DNA of 37,058 bases from Segetibacter sp. (GCF_025963695.1 NZ_JAOQAH010000004.1:1-37058); one strand, 5' to 3'; counted from the first letter of the stretch, positions 26,128-34,650 are shown. The notes: generated from the letters alone by a model not told the origin. Made by a program: numbers and translations.

Positions 26128-26183
26128 GAACGGAGCGACGCAACGGCTGTTGCTACAGTGCGATTGGCTGGTAAACAAAAAAA
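26128..26183 (-). repeat. Dispersed intergenic element, copy 6 (degenerate)
   Basis: A decayed member: GGAGCGACGCAACG at 26132-26145 matches the inner core, the middle GTTGCTACAGT recalls copy 3, and the A-run at 26177-26183 preceded by GTAAAC matches copy 5 on the opposite strand (TTTTTTTGTTTAC). The terminal GTAC is lost. Confidence 0.6.
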
Positions 26184-26237
26184 TATGGCGCAAGCTGTGT
26201 AACGAATTAATTTTTGTAACCGATCAATTTTTAAACG

Positions 26238-27296
26238 TTGAAAGAAAGACAATTTGGTTTTGGCATTATAGGCGCGGGAACAATTTCTGACATTCATGCG
26301 CTGGCGATTGAAGCAATCCCCAACGCAAAATTGCATGGGGTGTTTAGCCTTACTAAAAATAAATCACAGGCGTTTGCGTATAAACATAATTGCGCTTCGT
26401 ACAACATGCTGGAGGAGATGCTGCTTGTGCCTGAAATAGATATTGTGTGCATTTGTACGCCTTCAGGAGTACATCTTGATCCCGCCATAAAATGCATAGA
26501 AGCGGGTAAACATTGTGTGATAGAAAAGCCGCTGGAAGTAACGCTTGAAAAGTGCGATAGCATTATTGAGGCTGCCGGCAAGGCTGGCGTTAAAACGGCG
26601 GTCATTTTTCCATCGCGTTTTTATGAAGCTGCTCAGCAGGTAAAAAAAGCGATAGACGAACAACGGTTCGGCAAGCTGGTACTAGGCGGTGCCTATGTAA
26701 AGTGGAGCAGGAGCGAGGCATACTATCAATCAGCGGCATGGCGGGGTACATGGAATTTAGACGGCGGCGGAGCATTAATGAACCAGGGTATCCATTCGGT
26801 TGACCTGTTGCAGTGGTACATGGGCGATGTAGTTTCGGTACAATCGGTTACCGCCAACGTAAAACACAAAACAATAGAAGTAGAAGACACGGTTGTATCA
26901 ACGCTGCAATTTGCTAATGGCGCATTGGGAACCATAGAGTGTTCAACGGCGGTGTTTCCCGGCGCATTAAAACGCATCGAGATCATGGGAACTTCAGGAA
27001 CAGCAATCCTTGAAGAGAACAATTTAATAAAATGGCAGTTTGAAGAAGAAGCGAAAGAAGATGGGCAAATGAGAAAAAGTATGTCTGGTGGTAACGTTCT
27101 GAAAGGTGGAGTTTCTAACCCTGCCGACATCAGTTTTTCCGGGCATCAAAAACAACTGGAGGATATGATGCAAGCCATTGAAAAAGGCGCAAAACCGTTG
27201 ATTGATGCACGCGACGGAAGAAAATCGGTTGCCATTGTACTCGCGGTTTATGAAAGTGCGCGTACCGGAAGAAAAGTTACACTGCTACCATCCTGA
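26238..27296 (+). CDS. Cytosolic Gfo/Idh/MocA-family oxidoreductase
   Basis: A 352-residue NAD(P)-dependent sugar oxidoreductase without an export signal. The dinucleotide motif GFGIIGAGTISDIHA begins at residue 7, and HCVIEKPLEVT carries EKP. NQGIHSVDLLQWYMG holds the family HxxDL motif with the catalytic histidine. A stop at 26232 just upstream and no in-frame ATG before the Rossmann strand make TTG at 26238 the only sensible initiator. It lies between nagA and nagB, which suggests oxidation or epimerisation of an amino sugar or a derivative. It differs from the two exported family members of this locus by an intact cofactor motif and a cytosolic location. Confidence 0.9.
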   Translation: MKERQFGFGIIGAGTISDIHALAIEAIPNAKLHGVFSLTKNKSQAFAYKHNCASYNMLEEMLLVPEIDIVCICTPSGVHLDPAIKCIEAGKHCVIEKPLEVTLEKCDSIIEAAGKAGVKTAVIFPSRFYEAAQQVKKAIDEQRFGKLVLGGAYVKWSRSEAYYQSAAWRGTWNLDGGGALMNQGIHSVDLLQWYMGDVVSVQSVTANVKHKTIEVEDTVVSTLQFANGALGTIECSTAVFPGALKRIEIMGTSGTAILEENNLIKWQFEEEAKEDGQMRKSMSGGNVLKGGVSNPADISFSGHQKQLEDMMQAIEKGAKPLIDARDGRKSVAIVLAVYESARTGRKVTLLPS

Positions 27297-27344
27297 TTTT
27301 TTCCCGAAGGTTTTATCCACATCTAATAAATACAACAAGAGTTA

Positions 27345-28124
27345 ATGACACGAATACAGACTGTAAGGGAACTGACCGCAGAAAAATTAAAAGTAAATAT
27401 TTACAATACACGCGAAGAAATGGGCGCTCAGGCTGCCCGCGATGCAGCCGAAAAAATAGCGGAGCTGCTGTTGCAGAAAGACAGGTTTGTAAATATCATT
27501 TTCGCTGCTGCGCCTTCACAAAGTGAATTTTTAAACCACTTGTCGCAGCAGAACGGCATCGATTGGAGCAGAGTTAATGCCTTTCACATGGACGAATATG
27601 TTGGCATTAGCAAAACCGCTATGCAGAGTTTCGGCTGGTTTTTAAAGGAAAGCTTTTTCGGTAAAGTGCCGCTTAAAAAGGTGTACTATATTAATGGCGA
27701 CGCCGAAGATCCCCATGCAGAATGCAGTCGCTATGCTACGCTGCTAAACGAGTTTCCTGCAGATATTGTTTGCATGGGTATCGGAGAGAATACACATATC
27801 GCATTCAACGATCCTCACACTGCCAACTTCAACGATCCGGAGTTGGTTAAGGTGGTTACCCTTGATGAAGTTTCGCGTCAGCAGCAGGTGCACGACGGCT
27901 GCTTTCCGGCAATAGATGCCGTTCCTACTTCTGCCATCACGTTAACCGTTCCCGCCTTGCTTAGTGCGAATACCATTTTTTGCATGGTTCCAGGCAAAAA
28001 TAAAGCTGCGGCTGTGTACCATACTATACACAACGTTGAAGACGAAAAATTTCCGTCAACATCACTGAAGAAACATCCTGGTGTTACGCTTTATTTAGAT
28101 ACAGACAGCGCTGCAAAATTGTAA
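27345..28124 (+). CDS. nagB: NagB-like glucosamine-6-phosphate deaminase/isomerase
   Basis: A 259-residue NagB/6-phosphogluconolactonase-fold protein. The catalytic region FHMDEY has Asp83, the counterpart of E. coli NagB Asp72. The second active-site motif is GENTHIAFNDP: His151 is kept, while Asp141, Gly142 and Glu148 of E. coli are Asn149, Thr150 and Asp156 here. LTVPALL and FCMVPGKNKAAAV fit the phosphate-binding and lid region. The reaction would be amino-sugar-6-phosphate to ketose-6-phosphate plus ammonia. Because AgaS is present in the same locus, this protein either takes the gluco epimer or has a shifted substrate. It is 48 bases from the preceding Gfo/Idh gene. Confidence 0.86.
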   Translation: MTRIQTVRELTAEKLKVNIYNTREEMGAQAARDAAEKIAELLLQKDRFVNIIFAAAPSQSEFLNHLSQQNGIDWSRVNAFHMDEYVGISKTAMQSFGWFLKESFFGKVPLKKVYYINGDAEDPHAECSRYATLLNEFPADIVCMGIGENTHIAFNDPHTANFNDPELVKVVTLDEVSRQQQVHDGCFPAIDAVPTSAITLTVPALLSANTIFCMVPGKNKAAAVYHTIHNVEDEKFPSTSLKKHPGVTLYLDTDSAAKL

Positions 28125-28145
28125 GCTGTTGCTCTTGTATTGTTC

Positions 28146-28204
28146 TTTTTTATTGTTCGGACTGCCGTTATTAATTAAGCATTTGTTGTGTCACTCACTT
28201 GTAC
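28146..28204 (+). repeat. Dispersed intergenic element, copy 7 (GTG subtype)
   Basis: T-run at 28146-28151, a possible CGG-ACTG-CCG stem, and the core GTTGTGTCACTCACTTGTAC at 28185-28204. It sits in the 135-base gap between the nagB-like gene and the cytochrome-containing lipoprotein gene. Confidence 0.82.
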
Positions 28205-28259
28205 AATTTGTTTTTCATGGCAACGGACAAAGCGGAGTTACCGCAACCAAAAATGACTT

Positions 28260-30494
28260 ATGAAAATTAGATACGCCTTATTATTTCTTAGTGCAATCCT
28301 CTTAATTGGAGCTTGCAAAAGCGGCTCAAAGCATTCAAACATTTCTTTTGAGCAATATAAAATTGCAGATGGTTTCGAGATAGAATTAGCAGCATCCGAA
28401 CCTTTGATTGTAGCTCCGGTAGCAATGGATTTTGACAACCAGGGTAGAATGTGGGTAGTTGAAATGAGGGGCTTTATGCCCAATCTTGCAGGCATAGGAG
28501 ACGATGCTGCAAACGGCAGAATTAGCATTTTAGAAGACCTTGATAAGGACGGGTTTGCAGAGTCTTCAAAGGTGTTTTTAGATAGTTTGGTATTGCCGAG
28601 AGCTATGGCGCACGTGTATGGTGGCGTATTATATACTTCCCCCCCTTTTTTATGGTTTGTTGAAAATAACAACGATAAACCAGGTAGAAAAACGCTCGTC
28701 GATTCAACCTATGCTGAGGGTGGCAGCCCCGAAGCGCAAGCCAACGGATTAATGATGAACATTGACAACTGGATCTATAGCGCTAACTCGCAGTTCAGGT
28801 ATCAGCTTAAAGATGGAAAATGGTTAAAAGAACGCACCTCTTTTCGTGGCCAGTTTGGTATTACCAGGGACGATTTCGGAAGGCTTTATTATAATTACAA
28901 CACCATTCAGCTGGCGGGTGATTATATGCTGCCCAACACACTTATCGGTAATCCTTATTTTAAACCTACGGAAGGGGTGAATAAAGTGCTAACCACAAAC
29001 CATAGGGTGTATCCGTTACATGCCACTGTTGTAAACAGGGGGTATGTTGAAAGCATACTTGATAAAGACAGTATGTTATTAAAAGTTACTGCGGCATGCG
29101 GACCAATGGTCTACCGCGGAGACCAGTTTCCGGATGAATACCGTTTAAATGCTTTTATGTGCGAACCTCAGGCAAATCTCGTCAAACGAAATATCCTCAC
29201 TTTTGAAGATGATAAGACTACTGCAAAACAAGCCTGGGATGATCGCGAATTTCTTGCTTCAACTGATGAAGGTTTTCGTCCGGTAAACTTGTTCAACGGT
29301 CCTGATGGCGCAATGTATGTCGTAGACATGCACCGGGGGGTGATGGAATACCGCGCATTTACAACACCCTATTACAACACTAAAATAGCTGAGAAAAAAC
29401 TTGACACGTTGCTTAATGCAGGGCGCATTTTACGAGTAAAAGCAAAAGACAAAAAGCTGGGGACAATACCAAATCTTACAACAACTTCAGGCAGCGAGTT
29501 GGTTCGGTTGCTCACAAGTAAAAATGGCTGGATTAGAGACAGGGCGCAGCAGTTGTTGATTTACAAAAAAGACAAGTCTGTAATTGCAGCACTGGTTAAA
29601 CTTACCCGGGATGTACAAAATGTACTACCCGCAATACACGCCTTACATGTATTGTCGGGGCTGAATGAATTGTCTTTTGAATTGCTTCAACAAGTAGCAG
29701 CCTATGGAGAGCCAATGCTGTCAGCGCATGCGCTGGTGTTGCTGCATGGTTATACTTCTAATGATCCGGCAGCGATGGCGGGGTTAGCTAATCAACTACT
29801 CTCTAAAAACAACCTGGTCGTTAATTTATATCTTGCTACAACACTCGGTCCGTGGAATGAAAAGGCTCCCGCCATATTTTTACCTATTCTCTCAAAAATG
29901 TCACAGTTATATCCTGGTAACGCGCTTTACCAGGAAGCTATTGTAAGTAGTTTAAAAGGTGCAGAGACCAACTTTCGCCAAGTGCTTGCAAAAACGAAAG
30001 TGGAGCAAAATTCGAAAATACTGGACAGCTTGTTAGATTTAACCATAAAAAATAGGCAGGAAGGAAAAATGAACCCGATTTATGTAGAGGTAAGAAGAGC
30101 ACTTGACTCCCGAACGAATGGACTTGCACTATTTAGAAACAACTGTGCGCCTTGCCACGGACCAGACGGCGATGGAATGGATCTTGTTGGTCCGCCGCTT
30201 AAAGGTTCTGAATATGTTTCAGGTTCTACAAGCCGGTTGGCAATGATAATTTTACATGGACTGGAAGGACCAATTCATATCAACGGGAAATTATACAACT
30301 TCAATAACACGATGCCCAATTTCGCTAACAATTTCGACGACGCTCAAATAGCAGACATTATTAAGTATTTGCATAACGCGTTTGTGACCTCACCAGTAAA
30401 AACAATAGACACAGAAAAAATAAAGCAACTGCGAAATAAAAAAACGGGGACTCTAACAGAAAAAGATCTGCTGCAAATAACAAACGAAGAATGA
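28260..30494 (+). CDS. PVC-type dehydrogenase-like lipoprotein with C-terminal cytochrome c
   Basis: A 744-residue envelope protein. The N-terminus is a lipoprotein signal (LLIGACKS). Residues about 35-390 form a beta-propeller of the PVC-type membrane-bound dehydrogenase family, with PVAMDFDNQGRMWVVEMRG, ANGLMMNIDNWIYSA and GPDGAMYVVDMHRGVMEYR. A helical HEAT-like region follows at about 400-600. The C-terminal cytochrome c domain has the haem motif CAPCH (Cys629, Cys632, His633) and a distal Met candidate in TMPNF. It probably oxidises a sugar or alcohol in the periplasm and passes electrons to its own haem. The next gene has a homologous cytochrome tail. The substrate is unknown. Confidence 0.88.
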   Translation: MKIRYALLFLSAILLIGACKSGSKHSNISFEQYKIADGFEIELAASEPLIVAPVAMDFDNQGRMWVVEMRGFMPNLAGIGDDAANGRISILEDLDKDGFAESSKVFLDSLVLPRAMAHVYGGVLYTSPPFLWFVENNNDKPGRKTLVDSTYAEGGSPEAQANGLMMNIDNWIYSANSQFRYQLKDGKWLKERTSFRGQFGITRDDFGRLYYNYNTIQLAGDYMLPNTLIGNPYFKPTEGVNKVLTTNHRVYPLHATVVNRGYVESILDKDSMLLKVTAACGPMVYRGDQFPDEYRLNAFMCEPQANLVKRNILTFEDDKTTAKQAWDDREFLASTDEGFRPVNLFNGPDGAMYVVDMHRGVMEYRAFTTPYYNTKIAEKKLDTLLNAGRILRVKAKDKKLGTIPNLTTTSGSELVRLLTSKNGWIRDRAQQLLIYKKDKSVIAALVKLTRDVQNVLPAIHALHVLSGLNELSFELLQQVAAYGEPMLSAHALVLLHGYTSNDPAAMAGLANQLLSKNNLVVNLYLATTLGPWNEKAPAIFLPILSKMSQLYPGNALYQEAIVSSLKGAETNFRQVLAKTKVEQNSKILDSLLDLTIKNRQEGKMNPIYVEVRRALDSRTNGLALFRNNCAPCHGPDGDGMDLVGPPLKGSEYVSGSTSRLAMIILHGLEGPIHINGKLYNFNNTMPNFANNFDDAQIADIIKYLHNAFVTSPVKTIDTEKIKQLRNKKTGTLTEKDLLQITNEE

Positions 30495-30573
30495 TATTAA
30501 ATGAAAATCTTTACACGGCTCCTCAATAGATTTTTTATGAAACTGGAAGATTGGGAATAGTTAATCTTTTATA

Positions 30574-32121
30574 ATGAGGAATATAATTATAATCGTTTTG
30601 GGGCTGTGCTGTTCATTGTTCATCTTTTGGAATCAGAAGGAACGGGCAATGACAAATTTACTAATTGAAGAACAGCTTACCTTAGATTCTACGGTTATCG
30701 GCATGAGCACTATCGCTACCGGCCTTGATGTTCCCTGGGAAATAACGTGGGGCTCTGATAACTATATCTGGATGACCGAACAAGGTGGAAGAGTGAGCAG
30801 GCTGGATCCCCGTACTGGTAAAAGAAAAGTGGTATTAAATCTGGCGGGCGTTTACAGGAACAGATCGATGGGACTATTAGGCATGGCTTTGTCACGCGAT
30901 CTTAAAAAAGAGCCTTATATATTTTTAGATTATACCTACCTGAATGGCGAAAAGGTATTGTCGCGCCTCGTAAGATATACTTATAGAAACGACTCTTTGG
31001 TTGAACCGCTTGTATTGCTAAACGACATTCCCGGAAATAACGGGCACAACGGTTCACGTATTATCGTTGCGCCAGATGGTAAACTAATGATGTCGACTGG
31101 TGATGCGCACAACTCAAACAATGCCCAGGACCCAACATCAATTAACGGTAAGATTTTAAGGTTGAACATAGATGGAACGATACCGGCTGATAACCCGATG
31201 CCGGGAAGTGCTGTCTGGTCTTGGGGACACAGAAATATACAGGGCTTGGCTTATGGCACCAACAGCATTCTTTATAGTTCCGAACACGGTGATGCTATTG
31301 AAGATGAGTTAAACATTATTCAAAAAGGGAAAAACTATGGATGGGGGAAGGTGGAAGGTTATGTTGACACTGAGGAAGAAAAAGAGCTTGCTAAAGCTAC
31401 CCCGGTAACAGAACCAATAAAATCATGGACGCCAACCATTGCTCCTGCCGGTATACAGTTCTATAATTCTTCCCTGGTACCCGAATGGAAAAACGCGGTG
31501 TTATTAACTACGCTTAAAGCGGGCGCTTTGTATGTTTTAAAGCTGGATAAGAATGGAAAAAAGGTGGTTTCTGAAAACATTTATTTTACTCAGGCCTACG
31601 GAAGAATAAGAGATGTGTGCGTTTCTCCCACCGGCGAAATTTATATCTCAACCAGTAATAAGGACTGGAACCCGTCAGAAGGTTTTCCAAAGCTGAAGGA
31701 TGATCGGATTATTCGCATAACAAAGGTGCGGACAGAAAGAAAATCGAAGAAAACAACGCCTGCAATAACAGCCGGACCAAAACCTGTAACAATCATTGCC
31801 GGCGGCCATTCGATTTATACAAATTATTGCACTGCCTGTCATAAAAAAAGTGGTGAGGGCGTAATTGGCAACTTTCCGCCATTGAAAGGAAACCCAGGAG
31901 TAACCGGTAATAAGGATGCATTAATATCAGTAGTATTAAATGGATTGTCGGGTCCGAGAAACGTAAACGGGGTGGAGTATAACCAGGCAATGCCGGGGTT
32001 CAAATTCCTGAATGATAAAGATGTTGCAGCAGTTGTTTCCTATATCCGTACAAACTTCGGCAACAAGGCAAGTGCAGTAACAGCCGCTGACGTATCGAAC
32101 GTAAGAAAGATAAAAAAGTAG
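30574..32121 (+). CDS. PQQ-type sugar dehydrogenase (GSDH fold) fused to cytochrome c
   Basis: A 515-residue exported or membrane-anchored protein (N-terminal hydrophobic IIIIVLGLCCSLFIFW). Residues about 45-385 form the six-bladed propeller of soluble glucose/aldose dehydrogenases. NGHNGSRI contains His158 and WGHRNIQG contains Arg220-Asn221, equivalent to the catalytic His144 and the PQQ-contacting Arg228/Asn229 of Acinetobacter s-GDH. After a basic, low-complexity linker (about 388-405) comes cytochrome c with CTACH (Cys419, Cys422, His423) and AMPGF as distal Met. It should oxidise an aldose in the periplasm using PQQ. No PQQ biosynthesis gene is in the window, so cofactor may be scavenged. 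It is 79 bases downstream of the first cytochrome fusion. Confidence 0.9.
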   Translation: MRNIIIIVLGLCCSLFIFWNQKERAMTNLLIEEQLTLDSTVIGMSTIATGLDVPWEITWGSDNYIWMTEQGGRVSRLDPRTGKRKVVLNLAGVYRNRSMGLLGMALSRDLKKEPYIFLDYTYLNGEKVLSRLVRYTYRNDSLVEPLVLLNDIPGNNGHNGSRIIVAPDGKLMMSTGDAHNSNNAQDPTSINGKILRLNIDGTIPADNPMPGSAVWSWGHRNIQGLAYGTNSILYSSEHGDAIEDELNIIQKGKNYGWGKVEGYVDTEEEKELAKATPVTEPIKSWTPTIAPAGIQFYNSSLVPEWKNAVLLTTLKAGALYVLKLDKNGKKVVSENIYFTQAYGRIRDVCVSPTGEIYISTSNKDWNPSEGFPKLKDDRIIRITKVRTERKSKKTTPAITAGPKPVTIIAGGHSIYTNYCTACHKKSGEGVIGNFPPLKGNPGVTGNKDALISVVLNGLSGPRNVNGVEYNQAMPGFKFLNDKDVAAVVSYIRTNFGNKASAVTAADVSNVRKIKK

Positions 32122-32210
32122 CCTTGCCGTAAACCGTATTATCAAGAAGAGAATTTGTAATAGAAATACTAATGTTGGTATCATAAAATTAACAACAAGC
32201 AACAAAAAGA

Positions 32211-33464
32211 ATGGAAGTAGAAGATGTAACGTTAACAGCAACAAGACCGGTAAAAGAAGGCATCTTCAGCGCGTTTAAAAGATGGGTAATATCGTTAGGC
32301 CCGGGAATAATTACCGCCGCAGTAGTGTTTGGACCAAGCAAAATAACCATCACCTCAAAGATGGGTGCGGAGTATGGCTATAGCCTTTTATGGATAGTGG
32401 TTGTGGCAATATATTTCATGATTGTATTTACCTCGATGGCCGATAGAATCGGCCTCGCACTTAATCATTCGCTGCTAACCACTATCAAACAAAAATGGGG
32501 TAAACCAGTTGCCTTATTTTTAGGGATAGGCGTGTTTTTAGTAACCTCTTCGTTCCAGGCAGGTAACTCAATTGGGGTAGGAATTTCAATAGCCGAATTT
32601 AATCAAACATCCCCCATACCCTGGATTGTAGTGTTTAACGTAATCGGCATTGCACTGCTGTTTTTCAGAACGTTTTATAAGATCTTAGAAAAGGTCATGA
32701 TCTTTCTCGTAGTGTTAATGCTCGTCTCATTTATATCAACATTGATATTGGTGAAACCACCGTTAAACGAAGTTGCGTCAGGCTTTGTACCCAATGTACC
32801 AACAGGTTCATTAGGGTTACTCATCGCTTTTGTTGCGTCGGCATTTTCATTGGTCGCAGCCTTCTATCAATGTTACCTTGTACAGGAAAGAAAGCGACTA
32901 AACCCAACCGTTAAAGAGAATAAAAACAGCAGTGTAACCGGCATACTTATACTGGGTTTTATGAGCGCTACCGTGATGGTTTGCGCATCCGCTATATTAA
33001 ACGCCAAAGGCATAAAAGTGAACAATGCGGCCGACATGGCGAAGGCATTGGAACCACTGTTTGGAAAGTATGCATCCACCATGTTTTTGATCGGGTTGTT
33101 TGGGGCATCATTCTCATCACTTATTGGAAACGCTGCTGTTGGCGGCACCCTGTTAGGCGATGCATTAGGTTATGGAAACCAGCTAAATTCAAAGGTCATC
33201 CGCATACTTATTGCGCTTATTATGATCATCGGCGCAACGGTTGCCATTGTATTTGGCAAGCTTCCGCTTGAGCTGATCGTGCTTGCACAAAGCGTAACCA
33301 TTTTCATTGTCCCCTTCATTGGCATTGCTATGTATGCCACCGCAAACGATGCTAAAATAATGGGTCCGCTTAAAAATTCTTTAGCCATTAAAATCGCAGG
33401 TGCCATTGGCTTGCTCATCATTATTTTCCTTGCGATCATGAACATTAAAAATCTCTTTTTATAA
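32211..33464 (+). CDS. Nramp-related transporter lacking canonical metal ligands
   Basis: A 417-residue membrane protein with about 11 hydrophobic segments and the Nramp/LeuT-type fold. TM1 begins LGPGIITAAVVFGPSKITI, followed by GAEYGYSLLW, the expected Nramp framework. The metal-binding DPGN of TM1 is replaced by Gly41-Pro42-Ser43-Lys44. The TM6 MPH motif is replaced by Ala217-Phe218-Tyr219 (LVAAFYQCYLV). Both sites that hold Mn or Fe in true Nramp proteins are therefore absent, and a positive charge sits in the site. A non-metal, possibly anionic or organic, substrate is likely (inference). It is 20 bases upstream of the SDR gene and belongs with the SDR, DHDPS-like and M20 group. Confidence 0.87.
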   Translation: MEVEDVTLTATRPVKEGIFSAFKRWVISLGPGIITAAVVFGPSKITITSKMGAEYGYSLLWIVVVAIYFMIVFTSMADRIGLALNHSLLTTIKQKWGKPVALFLGIGVFLVTSSFQAGNSIGVGISIAEFNQTSPIPWIVVFNVIGIALLFFRTFYKILEKVMIFLVVLMLVSFISTLILVKPPLNEVASGFVPNVPTGSLGLLIAFVASAFSLVAAFYQCYLVQERKRLNPTVKENKNSSVTGILILGFMSATVMVCASAILNAKGIKVNNAADMAKALEPLFGKYASTMFLIGLFGASFSSLIGNAAVGGTLLGDALGYGNQLNSKVIRILIALIMIIGATVAIVFGKLPLELIVLAQSVTIFIVPFIGIAMYATANDAKIMGPLKNSLAIKIAGAIGLLIIIFLAIMNIKNLFL

Positions 33465-33484
33465 TAAGAAAGGCTACTACTACT

Positions 33485-34501
33485 ATGAATGATATTAATG
33501 AATTGTACCAGCAACTATTGGAGCCATCAGAGAAACTAATATCGGATATCGCCCGACTAAAAGGTGATATTATTATTTTAGGCGTTGGCGGCAAAATGGG
33601 ACCGGCGCTTGCAAGGCTTGCCAAGCAGGCGGTTGACCGTGCCGGCGTTGATAAACGTGTTATTGGCGTGTCGCGCTTTTCGGAGGAAGGATTACAGGAT
33701 GAATTGAACGGGTTAGGTATCGAAACCTATGTTGCAGACCTGCTGAACGATGACGAATTAGACGCCTTGCCCGTGGCTGAAAACGTATTGTATTTGGCCG
33801 GAACAAAGTTTGGTACAACCGGAAAAGAATCGTTTACATGGGCAATGAATTCGTACCTGCCGGGTCGTATTGCACAGAAGTATAAAAACGCCCGGATTGT
33901 TGTTTTTTCAACAGGCAACGTCTATCCGTTAACGCCTGTTTTAATGGGTGGTGCCGATGAACAACTTACACCAAATCCTGTTGGCGAGTATGCGCAGTCG
34001 TGCCTTGGCAGGGAGCGTCTTTTTCAGTATTATTCCTCTAAATACAATACGCCCATTCTTATCTACAGGCTTAATTATGCCAACGATGTAACCTATGGCG
34101 TACTGCTGGAAGTAGCGAAATCTGTAAAGGAAAATCGCCCGATCGATATCAACATGGGGCACGTGAATGTTATCTGGCAGGGCGATGCAAACGAGATAGC
34201 GTTGCGTTCGTTATTACATTGTTCGGTGCCGTCTAAAATCCTTAATGTTTCTGGTCCTGAAACAGCTTCTATTCGTTGGATTGCAAAGGAGTTCGGCAAG
34301 CTGTTTGGCAACACGCCCGAATTTACTAACCACGAGCAAGACACTGCCCTGTTAAGCAATACCGCCGAGTCGTCCCGCTTGTTTGGTTACCCCAGAGTGA
34401 CGTTGAAGGAGATGATCGAAATGATTGGCGCATGGTTAAATGAGGGTGGAAAAACGATCAACAAGCCAACACATTTCCAGGAAAGAACGGGTCAGTTTTA
34501 G
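33485..34501 (+). CDS. Extended-SDR (NAD-dependent epimerase-like) protein with altered active site
   Basis: A 338-residue Rossmann-fold protein of the NAD-dependent epimerase/dehydratase superfamily. The cofactor loop IILGVGGKMGPALA lies near residues 30-43, a FSTGNVY strand supplies the conserved Ser/Thr, and GEYAQSCLGRE carries the active-site Tyr169. In standard SDRs the motif is YxxxK; here the lysine position is Cys173. That lysine normally lowers the tyrosine pKa and positions the nicotinamide ribose. NAD would bind, but classic catalysis may be lost or changed. Its neighbours, the Nramp-like transporter (20 bases upstream) and the DHDPS-like enzyme, suggest a sugar-acid or amino-acid catabolic step. 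Confidence 0.84.
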   Translation: MNDINELYQQLLEPSEKLISDIARLKGDIIILGVGGKMGPALARLAKQAVDRAGVDKRVIGVSRFSEEGLQDELNGLGIETYVADLLNDDELDALPVAENVLYLAGTKFGTTGKESFTWAMNSYLPGRIAQKYKNARIVVFSTGNVYPLTPVLMGGADEQLTPNPVGEYAQSCLGRERLFQYYSSKYNTPILIYRLNYANDVTYGVLLEVAKSVKENRPIDINMGHVNVIWQGDANEIALRSLLHCSVPSKILNVSGPETASIRWIAKEFGKLFGNTPEFTNHEQDTALLSNTAESSRLFGYPRVTLKEMIEMIGAWLNEGGKTINKPTHFQERTGQF

Positions 34502-34526
34502 CCAATGGAATAAATATAAAAGAGGG

Positions 34527-34585
34527 TTTTTTTGAGCCCGACGGCAGTGCTGCTATTTATCTTTCGTTGCGTCGCACTCTTGTAC
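34527..34585 (+). repeat. Dispersed intergenic element, copy 8 (GCG subtype)
   Basis: T-run at 34527-34533, stem-forming GCAGTGCTGC at about 34544-34553, and the 21-base core at 34565-34585 identical to copies 1-3. It lies between the SDR and DHDPS-like genes. Confidence 0.85.
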
Positions 34586-34650
34586 CATAACAATAACATC
34601 AACAAATTCTCTAACTTTCTTTCGGGGGTTGGGGGCATTAACATTATACT

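Noticed and set aside
25938..26336. 132-codon minus-strand frame spanning the nagA-Gfo/Idh gap
   Set aside because: It overlaps both flanking genes and the degenerate repeat copy 6; no family resemblance.
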